DNA from: DAIQRJ01 sp963708795
Lineage (GTDB): Bacteria; Actinomycetota; Actinomycetes; Propionibacteriales; DAIQRJ01
Direction of reading: 5' to 3'
Length of the DNA: 64,000 nucleotides
Assembly: GCA_963708795.1 (NCBI GenBank)
Contig: CAVPUH010000013.1
Span: 124,001 to 188,000, forward strand
A program made the translations under genes and the position numbers. The notes below the pieces were generated by a model, which saw nothing but the letters and a program-made list of their open reading frames with translations, was not told the DNA's origin and did no database searches. Below are positions 38,174 through 48,481 of the stretch, in pieces. Numbering within the stretch: position 1 is the stretch's first letter; the number at the start of each line of letters is the position of its first letter.

Positions 38174-39179
38174 GTGGCGACCATCGGCTCGTCGTCCGCG
38201 ACCGAGGCGCGAGGTCGTCCTGCGGGTCGACCGTCTGACGGTCGACTTCGGCCGCGCACGAGGTCGTCAAGGGCGTGTCGTTCGGCGCGTCGCGCACGGC
38301 GAGGTCGTCGGCATCGTCGGCGAGTCGGGGAGCGGCAAGACCATGACCGCGCTTGCGGTCGCGCAGCTACGCCGATCCCGGCCGAGTCGACGGCACGGTC
38401 GAGCTCGAGGGCCACGACACTCGAGCGCGATGCGCACGGGCGGAGGTCGATACGAGCTGCTCGGCACGGAGCTGGCTGTCGTTTTCCAGGACCCCTGTCG
38501 TCGCTCAACCCGGCGCTCAAGATCGGGCGGCAGCTGACCGGCGCCGCGGGTCCATCGCAGGCTGAGCCGCAGGCGGGCCGGGCGCTCGCGGCGCGACGTC
38601 TGAGCGAGGTCCACATCCCGCCGCCGAGCAGCAGCTCGGCCGTCTCCCGCACGAGTTCTCCGGCGGCATGCGCCAGCGCGCGATGATCGCGATGGGTCTG
38701 ATGAACGAGCCGTCGGCGTTGATCGCCGATGAGCCGACGACTGCGCTCGACGTCACCGTGCAGGCGCAGATCATGGATCTCCTGGCCGAGATCAACGCCA
38801 GCCATCGCAGCGCCGCGATCCTGCTTCATCTCGCACAACCTCGCGCTCGTCAGCCAGAACTGCCACCGCGTCCTCGTCATGTACGCCGGCCGGATCGTCG
38901 AGGATCTCGACGCACAGCAGCTCCGGACCGATCCCAAGCACCCGTACACGCGGGCGCTGCTCGCCGCAGTCCCCGAGATCGGTCAGGCCCGCGACAAACC
39001 GCTCGCGTACATCCCCGGGGAGGCGCCGGACATCGCCGATCCTCCGTCCGGCTGCGCCTTCCATCCGCGCTGCCCGCTCGCGCTCGACGTTTGCCGAACG
39101 ACGATCCCCCGCTCTGGACCAGGGCGAACGAGGGCGGGCGGCGTGTCGCCTGCCACGTCGGAACGAGCAGCTCGGCTAG
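38174..39179 (+). CDS. ABC transporter ATPase, DppD type (frameshifted)
   Basis: The first ATPase of the importer. GTG 38174 starts MATIGSSSATEA and leads to VVLRVDRLTVDFG. Walker A is GESGSGKT, the Q-loop AVVFQDP, the signature EFSGGMRQR and Walker B LIADEPTTALD. The C-terminus has the peptide-importer Cys-rich segment GCAFHPRCPLALDVCR, which may bind an iron-sulfur cluster in this family. Frames change near 38255, 38490, 38640 and 38825. An alternative frame at the end gives a stop at 39177-39179, three bases before the next gene. Confidence 0.85.
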
Positions 39180-39182
39180 CGG

Positions 39183-40200
39183 ATGCTGGAGGTTACGGAT
39201 CTCAGCGTCGTCTACGGCACGGGGCTCGTCGCAGCTGACGGCGGTCGACGGGGCCGAACTCACCATCCCGACCGGCGGGACGCTCGGCCTCGTCGGCGAG
39301 TCGGGAAGCGGGAAGTCGACGATCGCCCGGGCGCTCGTCGCGCTCGCTCCGATCTCGTCCGGCCGGGTCGTGCTCGACGGCGAGGACGTCACGTCCACGA
39401 AGGCGCGCAACGCCGCGTCGTTCCGCCGCCGAGTACAGATGGTGTTCCAGGACCCATATGCATCGCTGAACCCACGCATGACGATCGGCGAGGCGATCGG
39501 CGAGGCGGTTGCGATCCAGCAGAACCTGAGCCGCTCTGCGCGCCGCGCCGAGGTCCTGCGAGCGCTCGAGCTGGTCGGCATTCCATCGACGGCCGTGCGA
39601 CGCTACCCGCATCAGTTCTCGGGCGGCCAGCGCCAGCGCATCGCGATCGCCCGTGCGCTCGCAGTGCGGCCCGAAGTCGTGATGATGGATGAGGTCACGT
39701 CGGCGCTCGACGTCTCTGTTCAGGCGACGATCCTCAATCTCCTGAAAGACCTGCAGCGCGAGTTGAAGCTTTCATATCTCTTCATCTCGCACGACCTCTC
39801 GGTGATCGGCGTGATGAGCGACGTCGTCTCCGTCATCTACCTCGGGCGTATCGTCGAAAGCGCCGCCTCCGAGACGGTGTTCGCGAACCCGCAGCACCCG
39901 TACACGCAGGCGCTGATCGACAGCGTGCCGGCTGTCGGGAAGCCGCGGAGGCCGGCGCCGCTTTGGGGGAGATTCCGGATCCCCGCAATCCCCCGCCCGG
40001 CTGCCGCTTTCAGACGCGGTGTCCCCGTCGGTTCCAGGTACAGGCCTGATCGGACGCTCTGCGTCGAATCCGACCCGCAAACGATCGCCGCAGGCCGCCG
40101 GCATGGCTCGGCGTGCCATTTAGTCGCAGAACGCGATGAGCGCGTGTCCGTCGGGGAAGCGCCTGGCGACACAACGCCGCGCGTCGTGGCGCAGTCATGA
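39183..40200 (+). CDS. ABC transporter ATPase, DppF type
   Basis: The second ATPase. ATG 39183 gives MLEVTDLSVVYG. Walker A GESGSGKST, VQMVFQDPYASLNPRM, signature QFSGGQRQR and Walker B VVMMDEVTSALD are mostly in one frame, followed by YLFISHDLSVIGVMSD. The end shows the family pattern with a frameshifted Cys segment (near 39960-40030), then VACHLVAERDE-like sequence to the stop at 40200. It completes a binding protein, two permeases and two ATPases. Confidence 0.88.
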
Positions 40201-40327
40201 GCATCGCGATGTCAGTGGTGCGGTTTGCAACGACGGCGGCAATGCGAGATAGTGCGATCGGGGTCGATCGGTTGATCAGCTAGGCGGGCGAAGGAGAAAA
40301 CAATCGTCCGAAAGGGGGCATGAACCG

Positions 40328-41243
40328 ATGGCAGCCGTGAAGGAGTGGACGGCAACGAAGGAGATGAAGACGATGTACCAGCAGATCTCCAACTGGGGCA
40401 GGTGGGGAGACGACGACGAGTACGGCACGCTCAACCTCATCACGCCGGAGAAGAAAGCACAGGCGGCGGCGCTCGTGAAGAAGGGTCGTGTGTTCTCGAT
40501 CGGACGCGATCTGTCGACGGAGAAGTCAGGGAACAATACGGTGCCGATCGTGCAGACGATGGCGGAGAGCACGTTTGCTCCAGATGCACACGGCGCCAGC
40601 GACACGCTCCTCACGCACAACCACGGGCCGCAGATCGTCGACCCGACGAGCCACATGTCGTACCACCACAAGGTCTACCCGGGCAAGAGCTTCGCCGACG
40701 TCGTCAGTCGTGACGGCATCAGCTTCGGCTCGATGTACACCAAGCGTGACGGGATCTTCACCGCGCGGTGCTTTCCTGGACGTGCCGAAGGCGCTCGGGC
40801 TCGACTATCTCGACCCCAGCCACATCGATCACCGCCGGCGACCTGAGCGCCGCCGAGGAGGTCGCCGGAACCCAGGTGACCCCCGGTGACGCAATCGTCG
40901 TGCACTCCGGCTTCCGCGCCTACCAGGCGGCGAGCGGACAGGATGGCCAGAATCCGCGTCCGGGTCTTGGGCCCGATGCCGCCGTGTGGATCCGCGAACG
41001 GGACGTCGCGGTCGTCTCGAACGAGTGTCCGGAGCAGCTACCTCGATCTGCCCCGAGGTCGGGCTCATCTGGCACATCGCGGGCCTCGTCTATATCGCGG
41101 TGACGTTCGTCGAGTCGCCGGCGACCGAGGTGCTCAAGCCTGTCTGCGAGGAAGAAGGGCGCTACGAGTTCTTCTTCATGGTCGCGCCGCAGCGCTTCCC
41201 GCGGGGCACCGGCGATCTCGTCAACCCTCTGGTGGGCTTCTAG
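40328..41243 (+). CDS. Cyclase family metal-dependent hydrolase (kynurenine-formamidase-like, frameshifted)
   Basis: A member of the cyclase/KynB superfamily of metal-dependent amidases. It begins YQQISNWGRWGDDDEYGTLN, the typical start of long cyclase proteins, and has the metal region LLTHNHGPQIVDPTSHMSYHHK, then VTPGDAIVVHSGFRAY and the tail RYEFFFMVAPQRFPRGTGDL. Frames change near 40765, 40830 and 41035. Relatives hydrolyse cyclic or formylated amides. Following a peptide-type importer and preceding a DapA-like lyase, it probably degrades the imported compound. Confidence 0.82.
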
Positions 41244-41275
41244 GCGCGATCACCGACGGGAAGGAGGCATCGTAA

Positions 41276-42165
41276 GTGGCAACCACGCAAGAGCTCGAGA
41301 TCGTCTCGAACACCGTAACTCCATTCGATGACGACGGGAAGCTCGACGAGCAACAGATTCGAGATCTGGTTCAGTGGCACGTGGATTCGAACGTCGGCGT
41401 GATGTGCAACTCCCCGGTTCGGGCGCCTGTCATTCGGTGAACCTCGACGAGTTCCGCCGTGTGTGTGAGATCACGATGGAGGTCGCCGGCGGCAAGGTTC
41501 CCACCTACACCATGACGCCGGAGCTCCACAACGTGGACGAGATGCTCGGTCACGCTGCTGTCGACACGAAGATCGGCGAGGTTCAGCTCTTCCAGCTGAT
41601 GGGCGGTCACGGCATGAAGGCGACCCGAGACGAACAGCTCGCCTACTGGCGGAAATGCCTGTCGTCGTACGACCACCCGACGACGATCTCCGTCCACTTC
41701 ATGTCGGGATACGTCGCACCGCCCGACCTGCTCGCCCAGCTGGTGGAGGAATTCCCCGTTCGCACGGTGCTCAGCTACGGGAACCCCGACTCCTGGGTGA
41801 TCCGCGTCCGGAAGGCACTACCAGATCACGTGCGTGTCGGCGGGCACTTCCTCAATCCCGGCGTCAGTGGCTTTGCAATCGGCATGACGGTCGTGACCGG
41901 CGCCGAGTCGAATGTCATCCCGAAAACGTGTCGAGCGATCGCCGACGGATGGATCGCCGGCGACGCCGCGAAGGTCTCGCAGGCCGTGACACGCGTCCAG
42001 ATCCTTCAGGACGCCCTGCGACCGTGGAGCGCGCCGAACGCCCGCAGCCTGTTCATGGCCCAGAAGGTCCTCGGCCTCCCCGGAGGAGCGCGGCACCCTT
42101 CGCCCGCCACTGCTCGAGCCCGACGGCGAATACGGACAAGCTCGGTGCCGCGATCGACAGCCTAG
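41276..42165 (+). CDS. Dihydrodipicolinate synthase/N-acetylneuraminate lyase family protein (frameshifted)
   Basis: A (beta/alpha)8 aldolase of the DapA superfamily, which forms a Schiff base with a keto acid. GTG 41276 follows a good AAGGAGG site and gives VATTQELEIVSNTVTPFDDDGKLDEQQIRDL. One indel near 41418 follows. VPTYTMTPELHNVDEMLGHA and VRTVLSYGNPDSWVIRVRKAL continue. The region expected to hold the catalytic Lys reads VGGHFLNPGVSGF and I do not see a clear Lys there. The C-terminus is uncertain (indel near 42095). It is last in the importer-cyclase-lyase series. Confidence 0.78.
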
Positions 42166-42217
42166 ATGCACGGACTGGGAGTAGAGCGGCAGAGCAAAAC
42201 GCTTCTGCGCGTAGCCG

Positions 42218-44020
42218 TCACCAGATCGGGTGCACAGCCGGCGGCCCGACGCGCCCGACGCGGTCGCGAATCCGCTCGACGGGGACGCGCTCGAGGCCGT
42301 ACCCGTAGGAGATAGGCTGCAGTCCGGGCTCACCGCACGCACGACGCGGAAGGGGCCGTAGCGACGTCGGGCGAGGTGACGTCGACGAGCGCGACGCGGA
42401 TGCGGGCTCAATGCAGCGCGACGAGCTGGCCTAGATCATCCGCGGTCGCCGTCCCACGCGGCGTTCTTCGAACGGGCCCAGAAGATTCGCTCGCCCGGAG
42501 GCGGTCGAAGGCGGTCGCGCGGGCCGCGGGGAAGTAGAAGGCGGCATGATCGAGCATCTCAGAACGTCTGCGTCCGCTCGGGCATCGTGACCGTCCCACC
42601 GCGCAGCAGCTCCCGCAGGTACGGCCCCGTCTGCCCGAGCTCGAGCATCGCCTGGCGCACGGCGACCGCGGATCGAGGTGACAGCGAGGCCAAGCGTCAC
42701 GCCCGGCCGCGCCGGGCGCCGTCGCCGACCAGCGCGCAGCGCCAGCACGGTCGTTCCACAGACGGCGGCAGACGGAGGTACATTTCGACAGCCGCGCCCA
42801 GCGCCTGCGATCCCTCGACGATCGAGTGCAACCGGGTCGAGCACTCATCCGGGTGGAGCGATCCCGGAAGCTCCCGGGAGCCACGTGACCATCATCGCGT
42901 CGCGCTCGACCAGCTCGAGCGTCGCACGCAGCGCGGCGTCCTGCGACGTCGTCGACGCGGCGAGGCCGTTCGAGCTTCCTGGCAGATCAGGTTCTCCGGG
43001 ATCGCGTCAGTGGGAGGAATCGCGGAAGAGGCGGGAACCCAACGTTCAGCCGCGGAGCCATCCCCGCACCCACGGATGCACGACCGCGGGGTCGAACGGC
43101 ACGTAGGGGAAACTCGGCCGGCGGTCCTCGTCGAGGCGGTAGAGCGGAAACCGGCGGGAGTCAGCACGTCACCGTCGAGCTCGTCCAGACGGGCCCAGCC
43201 AGGCGTCCAGTGTCCGGCAGCGAGGCAGAGTAGCGCTCGATCGCCTCGCCGACCGCGGAGCGGAGCGCGTCGGCGAGCGTAGGTCCCTGCCCCACCCCGC
43301 CGGCAGCGCCCGCAGCGAGCCGTCCTCCTCGCTCGAGTGCGGCGGCGCCGCCGTCACGACCGCCGGCAACCCGTCCTCCTCGAGCTGGTCGACGCGGAGC
43401 CCGGGAACGACGCCGGTCAGCGGGTCGACCCAGCCCGCGAGCGCGTCGGCGTCCACGTTCGGAGCTGTCGCGTCTGCGCGGAGTGCGCGTGCGCCCCCGC
43501 AAGCCGGACAGCGCGGACGGGACGACGCGGTGCCTCGTCGGCTCGCCGTCCGCGCCGTCCCAGGCCAACACGTGGTCGAGCAGCGGCGACTCACACGGCT
43601 CTGACAGGGCGGCGGCGAGCTCGCCCCGCAGCAGCTCGCCGGCACGACGCGCGATCGCCAAATCGGCGGAGCACCGGCTTGCCTCGCCGTCTCCTTCGGT
43701 CGCCAGCGCCGCAGCCCCCAGCATCCGCTCGTAGGCGCAGTTCGCGCAGCCGACGCGGCCGGGAATCGTCAGCGGGCCGAGTCGCACCCCGGTCGGGCGG
43801 ATCTCAGCGTGGAGCACGCGGATCGCCGCCGCGTTCGCCCAGGCGACGAGCGTCCGAGCATCGCGTCGCTCGCCGTCGCCGACCAGCGCGACGGCGAGCG
43901 CGCCGAGATCGCGGTCGCCTCCAGCGGGAAGCTCGTCCAGCTGCGACCGCAGGCCCGGAAGATCGATTCGCGGCCGCTCGCGCGGGCGTTCCCGCAGGTC
44001 GATCAGCGTGATCGACGCCG
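42218..44020 (-). CDS. TOMM-type cyclodehydratase with YcaO domain (fused C-D protein, frameshifted)
   Basis: A RiPP-modifying enzyme of the thiazole/oxazole (TOMM) class, in which a leader-binding E1-like domain is fused to an ATP-dependent YcaO domain that cyclises Cys/Ser/Thr of a precursor peptide. Read across frames, the N-terminal part has zinc cysteines CANC (near 43750) and CPAC (near 43500). The YcaO part has LADALRSAVGEAIERYSAS, NGLAASTTSQDAALRATLELVERDAM and the C-terminal RVVRAVSPGLQPISYGYGLERVP to the stop at 42218-42220. Many indels are present and the start is unclear. No Cys/Ser/Thr-rich precursor is visible nearby. Confidence 0.75.
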
Positions 44021-44028
44021 CGGCTGAG

Positions 44029-44261
44029 TCAGCGAACCTCGCGGGCCGCCTTCTGGATCTCGCCCAGGTTCTTCTGGAGCGCGTCGACCGAGCTCGCGAT
44101 GTTGCGAAGCACGCCGTTGGCGAGCCGGTACTCCGCCGGGGTGGTGATTCCCTTCACGATCTCCCAGAAGCGCAGCCGCTCGTCGGCACTTCCTCCGAGC
44201 AGCTTCAAGAGCGCCTCCACGCTCAGCTGCGCCTTCTGGACGGCCGGGTCAAGCTCGGCAT
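44029..44261 (-). CDS. Small helical protein upstream of the YcaO gene
   Basis: A helical protein of about 77 residues. ATG 44261 follows a strong purine-rich site (GAAGGAGGGGAAGG) but is out of frame by one base with the rest, which reads ELDPAVQKAQLSVEALLKLL, then RFWEIVKGITTPAEYRLANG and IASSVDALQKNLGEIQKAAREVR. One missing base after the ATG would give an uninterrupted protein; GTG 44220 is the alternative start (63 residues). It has no Cys and few Ser/Thr, so it does not look like a substrate peptide. It may be a partner of the YcaO enzyme, an inference from adjacency. Confidence 0.6.
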
Positions 44262-44361
44262 CCTTCCCCTCCTTCTTCCGTATCGAGAACCACCACGCCG
44301 GTGGATGCGCAACCTACCAGCGGGTGCGGAAGGAGCGCGCGCGGGCTCACGGGCAGACGTC

Positions 44362-44394
44362 GGGGCCCGCCCGACACGCGGCCGGGCGGGCCCC
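44362..44394 (-). terminator. Strong GC hairpin after the fibronectin-like gene
   Basis: GGGGCCCGCCCG (44362-44373) and CGGGCGGGCCCC (44383-44394) form a perfect 12-bp stem with a 9-base loop, just downstream of the likely stop (44410-44412) of the minus-strand secreted-protein gene. No T-run follows. Confidence 0.65.
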
Positions 44395-44409
44395 GGGAGC
44401 CCGGCCGCT

Positions 44410-45727
44410 AGCCGATCGTGCTCGGTCACGACCAGGCCGTTGGCGTCGCCGATGAACGTCGTTCGCGAGCGCCAGCAGGCCGCGATGGTCGGATCGTTCG
44501 AGCAGCCGGGCGCCAGGTAGTCGACGGCGCGAACGAGGTACTGGTGACCCGACGTGGGCGTGAACGTCCAGGGCTGGCCGGTGTAGGGGCAGCCCGCGCC
44601 CGCCCACTGCGAGTCGAGCCGGCCCTTGTCGACGTAGCCCGTGCCGGCGCTCAGGTCGGCGACCCACATCTCGAGCGGGCCGCTGCTCGCTGATGCAGTT
44701 GTACGCGACGAACGTCTTCACGCCGTGCGGCGGGGGCGGCGGCGGGCGCCGGCGGCGGCGGCAGCGTCTTCTGGTACCAGTTGAGGTTCACGCCCCAGGT
44801 CTGGTCGCCGTAGACGAGGTAGTCGTGCGCGGCGTTGTTGCACAGCGCCCACGGGCCGTTGTCGATCGGAATGCCCGGCGTGCCGCCGACGACGTACCAC
44901 TCGTAGGACGGCGTGTCCGAGAGCACGAGGTCGACGCCCCAGGTCTCGTTGCCGTACTTGAGCCAGCCGCCGCCCCAGACGCGCAGCGCGACCGCCTGGC
45001 CCCGCATCAGCGTGCGGCCCGCCCTGGGCCTCGATCTTCCAGAGCGCGGGGTACTCGGACCAGTCGAGGTCGACGCCGAAGGTCTGGTTCGACCAGGTGA
45101 GCGACGTGTACGAGGTCCGGGTCGTCGTCTGGAGGTTGCCGGTCCCGTCGTTGGCGGTGCTCAGGCCGTACCACTGCTGCACCGCCTGCGGCGCGGTCTG
45201 CGGGAAGCGGCTCGGGTCCGGCCGGACGGTGCACTCCTCCTGGTGTAGCCGGCGCCGTTCTGGTTGACCGCGGCGACCATGTAGCACTGACCGCTCAGGA
45301 GCGGTCGGTGTCGACGTAGGAGTAGTCGCCGCCGCCGGCCAAGTCGCGGGTCGGGACCTCGTAGATCTCCTGCCAGGCGCCGTGGAGGTCGCGGCGGTAG
45401 AGGACGAACTTCTGCTCGTCGCTGGAGCGGTCGTACCAGCCGATCGTCACCGCCAGCGGCATGGCCTGGAGCGTGTAGAGGCCCGGGAAGCAGGGGCGGG
45501 CTCGGCTGCTTGATCGTGCCGCCTATCTGCGCGACGGCCACCGACCGCGCGACGCATTGGGCGCGGGGCGTCGGTGTCGTCATCGTCGCGGGCGTCGAGG
45601 CGCTGGCGAGAACCGTCACCGGCGCCGCCGCCGCGGCAGCCGCGCGAGCAGTCCGAGCGCGGACGCGGCGCCGACCACGCCCGCGGCGCCGCGAGGCTCG
45701 CGCTCGCGGGAGGGAAGGTCGGTTCAT
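44410..45727 (-). CDS. Secreted protein with fibronectin-like and beta-rich domains (frameshifted)
   Basis: An exported protein. ATG 45727, preceded by AAGGAG, gives MNRPSLPRARASRRR and an Ala/Arg-rich signal region. Read across frames, it continues with AVTIGWYDRSSDEQKFVLYRR and YMVAAVNQNGAGYT (fibronectin type III-like). Two similar units follow, TWSNQTFGVDLDWSEYPALWK and YGNETWGVDLVLSDTPSYEWY, with a third at YGDQTWGVNLNWYQKTL. The repeated W-x-F/G-V-(D/N)-L pattern suggests three copies of one beta unit. It ends TTFIGDANGLVVTEHD. Function unknown; about six indels. Confidence 0.65.
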
Positions 45728-45840
45728 GTGACGCTCCTTTTCTTCCGTCCCGAAGGCCCTTCGGCAGGGGCCTGCCCGTAGAACAGGAGCGGCGAGGAGC
45801 TCGAAATCTTCCCTCTGCGCCCAGCAGGAACGGCGTGGAC

Positions 45841-46628
45841 TTACCGGACGGCTTCGACCTCGTCGCCGAGACGGATGACCCCATCGCCGACGATGTCGGC
45901 ACGAAGGCCGCCGCGATGGACGAGCGGACGAAGGAGCCCGGCTCGGCGAGTCTCTCGAGATGCGCACACGGTTCGGCGAGTCGTCGTGCCGACACATTCG
46001 ACGGAACCGATGCGGAAGCGCCGGCCGACGAGGCGTTCAGCGCGATTCCGCGCATGACGATGTTCCGGCGCGCCTCTTCCCAGGCGAGCTCGATCTCGTC
46101 GAGCACCTCCGCCTCGACGAGGGTGAGCTCGTACCCGCGACCGGGGGCGTTGAAGGTGCCGCATCTTGCGGCGTATCGATCGCCGGCGAGGCCCTCCCCG
46201 GCAGCGCCTCGACCGCATCGACGCGCGGGAGCAGAGCCTCCGCATGGGGCGGTCAAGATCGCCGCGACCGTGCCGACGCCGGGTGCTGTGCCGTACGGCC
46301 GGTCGGTCGGCAGGTGGAGGTCGGAGCGCCGCCAGCATCCAGCCTGCGTCGATCGGTTCGCCCTTGCCGTAGGCGTTCTCGGGTCGAGCCAGACACCGGA
46401 CGGCGATCCGAACATCACGAGGGCGTGCTCGCCGTCGCCGTCACGGACGACGGCGATCCACTTCCCGGCCAGTCGAACGCGCAGGCTCGTCGATCGGGAC
46501 GAGGCCGAGGTTGCGTTCCCCGAGCCACTGCTGGAAGAAGCGCATCGGGTCGTCGGCCGCGCCGGCTCCGGCACGGGGCTGCGCAGGATCTCGCCGAGGC
46601 GGCCGGCGGACTCGGTCGCGAATCTCAT
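45841..46628 (-). CDS. MOSC domain protein (frameshifted)
   Basis: A protein with a MOSC domain, the fold of molybdenum-cofactor sulfurases and related sulfur carriers. ATG 46628 gives MRFATESAGRLGEILRSP. Across frames it reads AGKWIAVVRDGDGEHALVMF, then EGLAGDRYA, YELTLVEAEVLDEI, RRNIVMRGIALNA, RRFRIGSVECVGT, EPCAHLERL and IVGDGVIRLGDEVEAVR. The Cys in EPCAHL is the conserved MOSC cysteine. It is divergent from the sugar dehydrogenase gene. The substrate is unknown. Confidence 0.82.
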
Positions 46629-46712
46629 CCGTGAAGATTGACGGATGCGCCGAGCGTGGTAGCGTCGCCTGGCTCCGGCCTTTCGACGCCAAACGGTTTT
46701 CGGAGGCGCCCT

Positions 46713-47789
46713 GTGACCAGCGCACTTCGTCTTGCGGCGGCTGCGGCGGCGGTGCTGCTCGTGGCGCTGGCAGCCGGAGCAGCGGCATCCGGTCGGCCGC
46801 CCGCCTCTTCCGCACTGTCGCTGGTCGACATCGGCTCCTTCTCGACCCGATCGACGTCGCCGCGCCCGCGGGGAGTGACCTTCCTGGACACCAGCTCGTC
46901 GGTGAGCACGACGGGAGAAGGCGGCCGGCTGTCGATCGCGTTCCCGCCCGACTACGCCACCTCGGGCCGCTTCTTCGCGTACTACACGACGGCCAACGAG
47001 GTTCGCGTGTCGTCGTTCGCGCACGACCCGGGTGACGTCAACCACGCCTCGCCCGCGAGCGAGTCGGTGCTAGCGTCCTGGTCGAAGCCTTCGGCTGACC
47101 AGCACTACGGCCAGCGCGTCGCCGTGGGCCCCGACGGAAAGGTCTACGTGGCGACCGGCGACGGCGGGCCGCTGACGCCGACGGACGCGGCGCAGCAGGC
47201 GGGGTCGCGGCTCGGGAAGCTGCTGCGGCTGAACCGGGACGGGTCGCTTCCGACGGACAATCCCTCGGGCTCCTTCGTCTACGCGCTCGGGCTGCGCAAC
47301 CCGTACGGGATGACGTTCGACCGCCAGAGCGGCGATCTCGTGATCGCCGACATCGGCCGCGACCAGCAGGACGAGATCGACGACGTCGCCGGCGGCGCCC
47401 GCGCCGTCAACTTCGGGTGGCCGTGCTACGAGGGGACGTTGTTCATCGATGCCGTCTCGGGCTGCTCGACCGTCACCAACTACGTGCCCTCGCTGACGAT
47501 CAGCCACGACGGGAAGTCGTGCCTCTCGGTGATCGGCGGCGTCATCATCCCGCACCCGGACATGCCGTCGCTCTCCGGCCGGTACGTCTACGGCGACTAC
47601 TGCTGGGCGAGCTGCGGTCGGTCGCGCTGTCCGGCGCTGGAGCCGCGGGCGACGCGCCGCTCGGCCTCAGCGTCGCGAGAGAGCGTCGACGCCTTCGGCG
47701 AGGACGGCTGCGGGCGCGTGTACGCCGTCTCACTCGAGGGCCACGTCTACCGTCTGCAGGAAGGGCGCGCCAAGCCAAACGCCTGCTGA
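46713..47789 (+). CDS. PQQ-dependent sugar dehydrogenase family protein
   Basis: A secreted six-bladed propeller of the glucose/sorbosone dehydrogenase family. GTG 46713, with CGGAGG upstream, gives a signal peptide (LRLAAAAAAVLLVALAAGA). Propeller motifs include GGRLSIAFPPDYATSGRFFAYY, KVYVATGDGG, GSRLGKLLRLNRDG, YALGLRNPYGMTFD, DLVIADIGRDQQDEID and NFGWPCYEG. The catalytic His region of quinoprotein glucose dehydrogenases is only partly matched (DQHYGQRVAVGPD), so PQQ use is not certain. Two compensating indels (near 47605 and 47685) scramble about 25 residues before SVDAFGEDGCGRVYAVS. Confidence 0.85.
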   Translation: MTSALRLAAAAAAVLLVALAAGAAASGRPPASSALSLVDIGSFSTRSTSPRPRGVTFLDTSSSVSTTGEGGRLSIAFPPDYATSGRFFAYYTTANEVRVSSFAHDPGDVNHASPASESVLASWSKPSADQHYGQRVAVGPDGKVYVATGDGGPLTPTDAAQQAGSRLGKLLRLNRDGSLPTDNPSGSFVYALGLRNPYGMTFDRQSGDLVIADIGRDQQDEIDDVAGGARAVNFGWPCYEGTLFIDAVSGCSTVTNYVPSLTISHDGKSCLSVIGGVIIPHPDMPSLSGRYVYGDYCWASCGRSRCPALEPRATRRSASASRESVDAFGEDGCGRVYAVSLEGHVYRLQEGRAKPNAC

Positions 47790-47859
47790 CGGGCGGATCT
47801 GTGACTTCGGCAACCGGCGGGCGGGACCGCTCCGCCGACACCGAGGAGGGGAACGCTCC

Positions 47860-48271
47860 ATGGAGATCAAGTTCCACCACATCAATCTCGTCTCCGACGA
47901 GCCGTCGGAGATGGGAACCTTTCTATCGCGACGTTCTCGGCCTCGAGCCGATGGAGCTGCAGATGATCCCCGGGCGGGCCTCCCGCACCGCGCGCGGCGC
48001 GCGGCTCGTTCGTTCACGACGGCCAGTTCCAGTTTCATCTCGCGGGGCGTGACCCGAACCTTGCGTTCCGGATGGGGCAGGTCGTGAACCCCGTCGTGAC
48101 GGGCCACATCGCGTTTCGGACCGACGACATCGAGGCCGTGAAACAGCGCCTGCGCGAGAGCGACGTCCCGTTCTCGGACTACGGGGTGTGGGCGGTCGCC
48201 GGGTGGCACCAGATCTTCTTCACGATCCCGCGGGCCACATCGTGGAAGTGCATCAAGTCGTCGACGAGTAA
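47860..48271 (+). CDS. VOC (glyoxalase/bleomycin resistance) superfamily protein (frameshifted)
   Basis: A small VOC-fold protein of two beta-alpha-beta-beta-beta units. ATG 47860 gives MEIKFHHINLVSDEPSEMGT. After an indel, FYRDVLGLEPMELQMIP follows; the second unit is VVTGHIAFRTDDIEAVKQRLRESDVPF, then WHQIFFTI, and after another indel a metal-site ending HIVEVHQVVDE to TAA 48269-48271. Metal ligands His (HHINLV) and Glu (VEVHQ) are in the usual places. Its substrate is unknown. Confidence 0.8.
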
Positions 48272-48481
48272 GCTCTCTGCGATGACGTTGCTGCGGTCGT
48301 TCCTGGATGAGCTGCAGCCGGTCTCGGCGGTCGCCCCGCGGCCGCCGTTCGTGCGCATCCCGGCGTAGGCGCTCCCGCCGCCCTCGCGCCGGAGCGCCGC
48401 GACCGACTCAGCCACAGCCCGTACACGTCAAGCGAAGGAGAGCACGATGTTCGGAGGACGCGCGCCCTCGGGAGCACCCCG
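48272..48481. other. Intergenic stretch before proS
   Basis: Contains a 29-codon frame (48282-48368, ending PPFVRIPA) with no support beyond being open, and a purine-rich site near 48435. I see no recognised gene. Confidence 0.3.

Noticed and set aside
44029..44261. Small helical protein as the RiPP precursor of the YcaO enzyme
   Set aside because: It lacks Cys and has no Ser/Thr-rich C-terminal core; it ends in a basic helix. Kept only as a possible partner.
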